Positions 32,880 through 37,551 of a stretch of 37,551 bases of DNA are shown here, one piece after another (position 1 is the stretch's first letter; each line of letters opens with the position of its first letter). Under the pieces are notes generated by a model that saw nothing but the letters and a program-made list of their open reading frames with translations, made no database searches and was not told the origin of the DNA. This DNA is from JABCPE02 sp963518955 (GTDB lineage Bacteria; Bacteroidota; Bacteroidia; Flavobacteriales; Weeksellaceae): the NCBI GenBank assembly GCA_963518955.1, contig CAUQKI010000016.1, positions 1-37,551 of the forward strand, written 5' to 3'. The position numbers and the translations under genes are program-made.

Positions 32880-33251
32880 ATGGAAATTACACAAGCCCTT
32901 AAAACAGAAATATATCACACTCTTGCGGACTTTTTAGAAGCCTATAAAGCCAAAGATACCCAAGTTTTGGCTGAAAAGTTTGGTATTTCGGGAGAATTTT
33001 TAGAAGAAATCTACGAAATGCTGGATTTTATAGAGGACAAAAGCACTTTGTGTCTTTTTCCTGTGGAAGAAATGGACAAAGAAGAAGGCGGAGGAGTAAA
33101 TTTGGAAGTTTATAACTATAATAATGACGATACTGCTGTGGGAGTAGAAGCCCATTTGTGGGACAATCAGGAATATTTTGCCATTATCAAAGGATGTTAC
33201 AACCTTGGTGAGCAATTCCCCAAATTTATTTTTCATTATTTTGAGTCTTAA
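32880..33251 (+). CDS. Hypothetical acidic protein
   Basis: A 123-residue acidic, soluble protein, 17 bp after the SUKH gene. The N-terminal third is helical (LADFLEAYKAKDTQVLAEKFGIS), then LCLFPVEEM and an acidic Gly-rich turn, then beta phrases VNLEVYNYNN, VGVEAHLWDNQEYFAIIKGCY and a final FIFHYFE. It could belong to one of the small immunity families, but I cannot name it. Close spacing suggests cotranscription with its neighbours. Confidence 0.65.
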   Translation: MEITQALKTEIYHTLADFLEAYKAKDTQVLAEKFGISGEFLEEIYEMLDFIEDKSTLCLFPVEEMDKEEGGGVNLEVYNYNNDDTAVGVEAHLWDNQEYFAIIKGCYNLGEQFPKFIFHYFES

Positions 33252-33261
33252 ATATTAAAAA

Positions 33262-33831
33262 ATGACTGTAGAAATCTTTTGGCAGCTTATCGAAAAAGCA
33301 AGAAGCACAGCAGGGACAAATGATAATGCCTTTGCTTCCGCCTTACAAACAGAACTGGAAGCCTTATCGGAAGAGGATTTGCTCTTATTTCAGTTTATCT
33401 ATGAATGGTACGAAATTACGATTATCAAACAGCCCTCTCACCTGATGTGGTCAGCATTGGTATTGATTAACGGAGGTTATTGTACTGATACTTATGGTTT
33501 TGCAGGTTATCTGATTACCCACGGGCGTGAAGTTTACGAAAAAACGCTTGCAAATCCAGATTTTTTGGCTACATTGAATCCTAAAAAAGATAAATGCAAC
33601 TATAAGGAAGTGAGGCGACTGGCACAGAAAATCTATATGGAACGCACCAAAACGAAAATTCGTGCTTTTAAGAAGATTTATATAAGTGTGTGGAACAAAG
33701 AACTACAAGATGAGATTACCCAATCACTGACCATCAATCCTGAAAAAAGAAACCGAGACTGGACATTGGATGAGTTAAAGGGACAATTTCCTCAGCTTAC
33801 TCAAGTTATATCTAAACAAGGTAAAAAATGA
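33262..33831 (+). CDS. DUF4240 domain protein
   Basis: A 189-residue soluble protein. The DUF4240 pattern is clear: start TVEIFWQLIEKAR, middle LMWSALVLINGGYCTD, then FAGYLITHGREVYEKTLANPDFLA (usual form 'F..wLi..Gr..y..al.dpd.La'). The family is found widely in polymorphic toxin immunity loci and single-gene islands; its molecular role is unknown. The last ~60 residues are basic (MERTKTKIRAFKKIYI). Its stop overlaps the start of the next gene by 4 bp, so the two are translationally coupled. Confidence 0.8.
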   Translation: MTVEIFWQLIEKARSTAGTNDNAFASALQTELEALSEEDLLLFQFIYEWYEITIIKQPSHLMWSALVLINGGYCTDTYGFAGYLITHGREVYEKTLANPDFLATLNPKKDKCNYKEVRRLAQKIYMERTKTKIRAFKKIYISVWNKELQDEITQSLTINPEKRNRDWTLDELKGQFPQLTQVISKQGKK

Positions 33832-34325
33832 TAAATATAATACCCTTATTAAGTGAAAATGTAAAAAAGCATTTCCTTACCTTGCCTGCTTCTCATCAAA
33901 AAGAGTGGGTAAACTATGTTAATGAGGCTAAAAAGGAAGAAACACGACTTAAAAGAGTACTGAAAATGCAAATGTCGTTCTGTGAAAAGTATACATTGGA
34001 GGGAGAACCCCAAGTTATTAATCTGTTAGAGGAAATTATTAATATTAATTCGCAAGAAGGGAATGCCCTTGCAGAGGCCTTTATAAGTGCTATAGGTAAT
34101 AACCATAGTGGCGTGTATTGTGTGGCATATAAGTGGGCAATTGCTTTTTTGCTGCAATTGTACCAAAACTCTGAACCTAGCAGTCTGCGTGCTATAGCTA
34201 TATATGGGATTCTAAACGACCTTTACTACTTTGAGCCTATAGAAGAACAAGCTGCTAATGCAGATAACGCAACCATAAAGAAAGAGATAAAACAACTGTT
34301 AGCGCCTTTTGCGGATAAGAATTAA
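33828..34325 (+). CDS. Chimeric protein: YdeI/OmpD-associated segment plus HEAT-like immunity segment
   Basis: A 165-residue soluble protein of two unlike parts. Residues about 8-48 (LSENVKKHFLTLPASHQKEWV, YVNEAKKEETRLKRVLKM) match the C-terminal helical region of YdeI/OmpD-associated proteins (usual form 'F..Ls.sh.re.v.wi..AK..eTR..Ri.k'). Residues about 75-135 (AFISAIGNNHSGVYCVAYKWAIAFLLQLYQNS.., RAIAIYGILNDLYYFEP) resemble the HEAT-type immunity proteins with 'H.gs.Y..a....pfL..ll......R..il.lL.dl'. The joining of both in one frame suggests a recombined gene. It overlaps the DUF4240 gene by 4 bp. Confidence 0.65.
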   Translation: MINIIPLLSENVKKHFLTLPASHQKEWVNYVNEAKKEETRLKRVLKMQMSFCEKYTLEGEPQVINLLEEIININSQEGNALAEAFISAIGNNHSGVYCVAYKWAIAFLLQLYQNSEPSSLRAIAIYGILNDLYYFEPIEEQAANADNATIKKEIKQLLAPFADKN

Positions 34326-34335
34326 ATATCAACAA

Positions 34336-35040
34336 ATGACAACTATAGAAATACCTAAGTTTATAGAAAAGTATAAAGCTTACGAACGAGAAGGTGGGGT
34401 GATAGACTTCCGTATCTTTCAGTTGGATACGGAGCAGGAGGATACGCCTTATCAGAAGCATTTGGCAGTAGCCCAGCAAACCCTTATTTCGGTAGCAGAA
34501 GAAGCAAATACGCGTCTTGACCGTATAGCGGCTAAATCTAAAATAAATCGTAAGAAACTTTTTACGATGGACTACGATTTTGGTGTCCTTAAAGATTCGG
34601 GTAAGGAGATTTCTGTACAAGACTTTATGGGCTGGCAGTACGAAGAAGTAAGTGGGAGGGTAAAAATACTCAGTTATGATTTACTTAACCCTAAAACTAA
34701 AGGCTACGACCTATATTTCTACTACAATGAAAAAGAAGTGATTGAAAATGCACTCTCTATTACTCAAGAAGATAAGGGGAAAATAGGTTTTGTGTACGCC
34801 TTTTTAGATCCTCCTTATTCATTTATGAGCAGAAAAACTATTTTTGAAAAAGGTAAGTTCTTTTTAGACTTTTGTCAAACCCTCTTTACTGATATTTCTC
34901 AAATAGAAGTCTATATGTGGAGTACGGATAGCTCTAATTACTTTGATGCAGGCAAAGAATGGTGGGGCGCTTTCTTTTGGACGGTTTATAACCCTTATCA
35001 GGATTGGTATATAGGGATTATAGCATCAACAACTGATTAA
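34336..35040 (+). CDS. Hypothetical protein, unknown family
   Basis: A 234-residue soluble protein. The start at ATG 34336 is preferred over an earlier in-frame start at 34309 that overlaps the previous gene. Residues 1-50 look helical, the middle contains TMDYDFGVLKDSGKEISVQDFMG, and the C-terminal part is rich in aromatics (YAFLDPPYSFMSRKT, EWWGAFFWTVYNPYQDWYIGI), a compact beta-rich region. I do not recognise it. It lies within the tandem run of immunity-like genes. Confidence 0.65.
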   Translation: MTTIEIPKFIEKYKAYEREGGVIDFRIFQLDTEQEDTPYQKHLAVAQQTLISVAEEANTRLDRIAAKSKINRKKLFTMDYDFGVLKDSGKEISVQDFMGWQYEEVSGRVKILSYDLLNPKTKGYDLYFYYNEKEVIENALSITQEDKGKIGFVYAFLDPPYSFMSRKTIFEKGKFFLDFCQTLFTDISQIEVYMWSTDSSNYFDAGKEWWGAFFWTVYNPYQDWYIGIIASTTD

Positions 35041-35081
35041 AAAAAGGGGACAACTAATAATAAACAATAATATATAAAAAA

Positions 35082-35582
35082 ATGAAAAATATAACAGAAT
35101 TATTAGAATTATTGCGATCTGACTTGAATCAATACAATTCTCTTGTGGAGGAAGATATCTTAAAGCTCCTACAGAACAAAGGAGCCTACTTTCTCTTTGA
35201 ATATGATTATGAATGGCTTGAAATTTCTGCTTGGGCGATGAATAAAGAAGGGGACTACATAAGTCAGCGTATTGACATTCCTTCCCAAAAGAAAGAAAAA
35301 TACTTCCCTTCAGATATTTTTATGGATAAAGATATTCATTTGGAAGACGAATTGTATGACCAAGAGGTAGAAGAAGACGAGATAGATGATTACTTAGATG
35401 AATATGCTCAGAAGAAAGAGGATATTATCTTTAAATGGTTTCAACAAAGATGGAAAAATGTCTTAAAAGAAAATAATATAAAGTCAGAGGCTTACTTTTC
35501 GCCTCACGATTCTTATTTTTATACCGATTTGAACACAGGAAAGACAATCAATGAAGATCAAATAAAAGCAAAATATCAATAA
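35082..35582 (+). CDS. Hypothetical highly acidic protein
   Basis: A 166-residue protein. A helical start (ITELLELLRSDLNQYN) and a beta-like part YFLFEYDYEWLEISAWAM are followed by an acidic stretch (DQEVEEDEIDDYLDEY, residues about 93-108) and a basic-aromatic helix (IIFKWFQQRWKNVLKE). The end carries SPHDSYFYTDLNTGK. Strong acidity would suit binding to a basic toxin such as a nuclease, but this is inference. Family not recognised. Confidence 0.6.
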   Translation: MKNITELLELLRSDLNQYNSLVEEDILKLLQNKGAYFLFEYDYEWLEISAWAMNKEGDYISQRIDIPSQKKEKYFPSDIFMDKDIHLEDELYDQEVEEDEIDDYLDEYAQKKEDIIFKWFQQRWKNVLKENNIKSEAYFSPHDSYFYTDLNTGKTINEDQIKAKYQ

Positions 35583-35594
35583 AGTATCCAACAA

Positions 35595-36212
35595 ATGAAA
35601 ACAGATACACAAATTAAATTCGATACGATTATAAAAGAAGGTTTTACACCTTTGTTAAAGCCTCTTTCTTTTAAAAAGAAAGCCTTGAACTATTATCGCC
35701 AGCTTTCCGAAGTGGGACATATCATCAATATTCAGAAAGACAGATATAGCCATAGAAATCATATTAGGTTTCGCATCAATATAGGGATTTTTGAACCTAA
35801 ATTTTGGGCGGTTCGATATGATTTTAAACATACAGGACAAGTCCCTGATTACCCTACAGAACCTGTCTGCCTTATCCGTAAAACCATTAACGATTTACGA
35901 GGAAGAAAAGACCTATGGTACGAGATTCACAACTATACTGATGAACAAAAACTCATCAAAGAAATACAGGAAGATATACAACAATATATTCTCCCTTTCT
36001 TTGACCAACTTGATTCGGTAGAAAAAATCCTTTCAGCATTAGAAAAGGATTCTAATCTCTTAGGTATTACCTTTGACCTCCTTATTTTCTATGCCGAGCA
36101 TGGGCAGAAGGAGAAAGCCCAAACAGTATATAACCAACTTTTACAAAAAGTAAATCCTCTGGCTGAAAGAACCTTAGATGGGCTCGCTAAAAAATATGGT
36201 CTGAACATTTAA
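35595..36212 (+). CDS. DUF4304 domain protein
   Basis: A 205-residue soluble protein. The family phrases are visible: KFDTIIKEGFTPLLKPLSFKK (residues 8-28), LSEVGHIINIQKDRYSHRNHIRFRINIGIF, the substrate-like loop CLIRKTINDLRGRKDLWYEI, and a helical end QQYILPFFDQLDSVEKILSALE. DUF4304 proteins recur in immunity-type islands; the function is unknown. The C-terminal 45 residues look like a TPR-type helical pair (FYAEHGQKEKAQTVYNQLL). It lies 12 bp after the acidic protein gene. Confidence 0.8.
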   Translation: MKTDTQIKFDTIIKEGFTPLLKPLSFKKKALNYYRQLSEVGHIINIQKDRYSHRNHIRFRINIGIFEPKFWAVRYDFKHTGQVPDYPTEPVCLIRKTINDLRGRKDLWYEIHNYTDEQKLIKEIQEDIQQYILPFFDQLDSVEKILSALEKDSNLLGITFDLLIFYAEHGQKEKAQTVYNQLLQKVNPLAERTLDGLAKKYGLNI

Positions 36213-36219
36213 TAATTAT

Positions 36220-36570
36220 ATGAAGTATCTTATTACTTTTTGTATGAGTATATTTACTTTTACAGCTTTTGGACAAATAAAAAATATCGATATGAAAAAA
36301 GAAAAACCTAAAAACCTAACAGAATGTATCCAAATGTTGGATAAGAACCTCAAAACGGAGGATAAAGACTATATAAAAACACTTACAGAAGATGAATTCT
36401 TTATGGAAAGCCATTTTACTTTAGGAATGGGCATCCGCAATGAGTGGATTCGCAGTGGAAATCCTGAGCTTGTCACATTCTTTTTAGACCAAGGCGTTAA
36501 ACACCTCGATGATATGTCGGCTATGATACTTACAAGCTATTATAGACATTTAACAATGTTTAATGATTAA
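36220..36570 (+). CDS. DUF6794-type exported protein
   Basis: A 116-residue protein with a signal peptide ending near TAFGQ. The mature part is the DUF6794 pattern: KPKNLTECIQMLDKNLKTEDKDYIKTL, TEDEFFMESHFTLGMGIRNEWI, and the end LDQGVKHLDDMSAMILTSYYRHL. The role of the family is unknown. It follows DUF4304 by 7 bp. Its stop codon straddles the junction of a 14-bp tandem duplication, which may have changed the last residues (MFND). Confidence 0.75.
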   Translation: MKYLITFCMSIFTFTAFGQIKNIDMKKEKPKNLTECIQMLDKNLKTEDKDYIKTLTEDEFFMESHFTLGMGIRNEWIRSGNPELVTFFLDQGVKHLDDMSAMILTSYYRHLTMFND

Positions 36571-36582
36571 TGTTTAATGATT
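36555..36582 (+). repeat. 14-bp tandem duplication
   Basis: AATGTTTAATGATT occurs twice head to tail (36555-36568, 36569-36582). The DUF6794 stop codon (36568-36570) spans the junction and the second copy leads up to the macro domain gene start. Confidence 0.9.
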
Positions 36583-36591
36583 AATTGAGTG

Positions 36592-37071
36592 ATGATATAT
36601 AATAACATTGAAATCGTATTAGGAGATATCACTAAAATTTCTGTAGATGCTATTGTGAATGCTGCCAACACTTCTCTACTTGGTGGAGGAGGTGTGGATG
36701 GAGCTATTCATAAAGCAGGAGGCAAAGCTCTTACTGAAGAATGTGAAAAGATAAGAAATAAACAAGGAGGTTCCAAGGTAGGTAGCGCAGTTATTACTAC
36801 TGCCGGCAATTTGCCTGCTAAATATGTTATTCATACAGTAGGTCCGGTGTGGAATGGGGGAACACATAATGAAGAAAGCCTACTGGCACAAGTTTATATC
36901 AGTTGTTTGGAGTTGGCTTTAGAGCATCAAGTAGCTACTATTTCATTTCCTAATATCAGTACTGGGAGGTATAGATTTCCGAAGGAGAAAGCAGCACAAA
37001 TAGCGCTTCATACCATAGCTCATTTCTTACTGGGAGGTATAGATTTCCGAAGGAGAAAGCAGCACAAATAG
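36592..37071 (+). CDS. Macro domain protein (ADP-ribose deacetylase type), truncated by a frameshift
   Basis: The 159-residue reading frame starts with a typical MacroD/YmdB fold: VLGDITKISVDAIVNAANTS, LLGGGGVDGAIHKAGG, SAVITTAGNLPAKYVIHTVGPVW, and ISTG at about 122-125 followed by the unusual RYRFP (family usually VY or IY after the G). Enzymes of this type remove ADP-ribose from proteins or acetyl from O-acetyl-ADP-ribose. A 68-bp tandem duplication in the C-terminal part shifts the frame: residues 147-159 are out-of-frame sequence ending at a TAG at 37069. With one copy the frame would run on to 37184 and give a normal 174-residue protein. GTG 36589 is a possible alternative start. In this immunity-rich setting it may protect against ADP-ribosylating toxins. 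Confidence 0.85.
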   Translation: MIYNNIEIVLGDITKISVDAIVNAANTSLLGGGGVDGAIHKAGGKALTEECEKIRNKQGGSKVGSAVITTAGNLPAKYVIHTVGPVWNGGTHNEESLLAQVYISCLELALEHQVATISFPNISTGRYRFPKEKAAQIALHTIAHFLLGGIDFRRRKQHK

Positions 37072-37096
37072 CGCTTCATACCATAGCTCATTTCTT
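36961..37096 (+). repeat. Perfect 68-bp tandem duplication inside the macro domain gene
   Basis: 36961-37028 and 37029-37096 are identical over all 68 bases, directly adjacent. Since 68 is not a multiple of three, the second copy is read out of frame. Loss of one copy by slippage or recombination would restore the gene. Confidence 0.95.
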
Positions 37097-37184
37097 GGAA
37101 AAAACGGATAAAATCAAGCAGGTGAAGATGGTTTGTTTTGATCAAGAAAACTACGATATTTATACAAACATACAGAAGGTTTGA
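37097..37184 (+). pseudogene. Detached 3' end of the macro domain gene
   Basis: After the duplication, the bases to the TGA at 37182-37184 encode EKTDKIKQVKMVCFDQEN and then YDIYTNIQKV in the frame that a single-copy gene would use. This matches the last strand and helix of MacroD proteins ('v.fv.f....y..y...l'). In the present sequence it is not translated in fusion with the N-terminal part. Confidence 0.8.
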
Positions 37185-37214
37185 GAACTCACAAGATAAT
37201 TAAAAGTTAAAACA

Positions 37215-37551
37215 ATGAATACAAACAAGCAAGAGAAATATGATGAAATAACCGATTTTCACAAGGGCTTTGCTTGTGTAAGGCAAGGTGACAAATGGGG
37301 CTACATCAATGAGAAGGGAACCCTGATTACCCCTATAAAGTACGATTTTGTCTATGACTTCTTTCAAGGAGTGGCAATGGTGAGAATAGGTGCGCAATAC
37401 GGATTGATAGATACCTCTGGCAAGGAGATTACTCCCGTAAAATACGACCTTATAGATGACAACGACTTCTATAACCACCGCCCTGCAGCTGCCCTATTGA
37501 ATGGCAAATGGGGCTTTATCAATGAGAAAGGAGAAGAGGTGATTCCGTTTA
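37215..37551 (+). CDS. WG-repeat protein, 3' end cut by window
   Basis: An open frame from ATG 37215 to the window end (112 codons, no stop). It is made of WG/KWG-type repeats of about 40 residues: GDKWGYINEKGTLITPIKYD, QYGLIDTSGKEITPVKYDLID and GKWGFINEKGEEVIPF. These repeats form small beta units; WG-repeat proteins occur in polymorphic toxin and immunity loci of Bacteroidota and elsewhere. No signal peptide is present, so it would be cytoplasmic. The full length is unknown. Confidence 0.85.
   Translation, partial: MNTNKQEKYDEITDFHKGFACVRQGDKWGYINEKGTLITPIKYDFVYDFFQGVAMVRIGAQYGLIDTSGKEITPVKYDLIDDNDFYNHRPAAALLNGKWGFINEKGEEVIPF

Noticed and set aside
36961..37096. CRISPR or insertion-sequence origin for the 68-bp repeat
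   Set aside because: There are only two copies with no spacer, no inverted ends and no target-site duplication; both copies are ordinary macro domain coding sequence, so simple tandem duplication explains it.

Overview
The window is an AT-rich chromosomal segment of a bacterium from the Bacteroidota, class Flavobacteriia, most likely of the Chryseobacterium/Riemerella/Bergeyella group (Weeksellaceae); the genus cannot be fixed from the sequence alone. The reasons are the type IX secretion/gliding proteins GldJ and PorV, the Bacteroidota promoter signature (-7 box TAnnTTTG, sometimes with a -33 TTTG) in front of many genes, the near absence of Shine-Dalgarno sequences, and the family types seen (flavobacterial LysS with a C-terminal extension, DUF1599, a TamB-like giant protein).

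Layout. (1) 1-1956: the tail of an immunity-type island with four small + strand genes of unrelated or SUKH-like families; the first is cut by the window edge. (2) 2052-5586: UbiA-type prenyl-phosphate phosphoribosyltransferase plus HAD phosphatase, a lipoprotein overlapping a cysteine desulfurase gene, and thioredoxin. (3) 5721-7706: two identical tRNA-Asp genes and lysS. (4) 7752-12192: murF and gldJ on the - strand, porV on the + strand. (5) 12244-16498: phosphopantetheinyl transferase and M14 peptidase (-), then terC, an XRE-type regulator with a cluster of inverted repeats, and rplS (+). (6) 16547-21034: phoH (-), SAM hydroxide adenosyltransferase (+), DUF1599 (-), folP and kbl (+). (7) 21087-24452: an OprP-like porin opposite an exported beta-carbonic anhydrase, a secreted nuclease and an Lrp regulator. 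(8) 24550-31549: tamB and tsaD, divergent with one base between them, a small lipoprotein and rsmE. (9) 31589-37551: a second and larger immunity-type island, all on the + strand (SUKH, DUF4240, a YdeI-like chimera, DUF4304, DUF6794, a macro domain gene, WG repeats, and several proteins I do not recognise), running off the window end.

The central part (2-31.5 kb) is housekeeping sequence, with convergent genes separated by strong bidirectional hairpin terminators. The two ends are accessory sequence made of tandem single-gene immunity-like modules with no toxin gene in view.

The most notable observations are: a perfect 68-bp tandem duplication that frameshifts the macro domain gene and could revert; a series of TTACA-N2-TGTAA inverted repeats in front of the XRE regulator, with two more in the neighbouring terC/M14 peptidase intergenic region, suggesting a local regulon; four genes (murF, the XRE regulator, folP, tsaD) whose -7 promoter box ends only 3-5 nt before the start codon, suggesting leaderless mRNAs; and a chimeric gene joining a YdeI/OmpD-associated segment to a HEAT-like immunity segment. 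No insertion sequence, prophage, rRNA or CRISPR array was seen.
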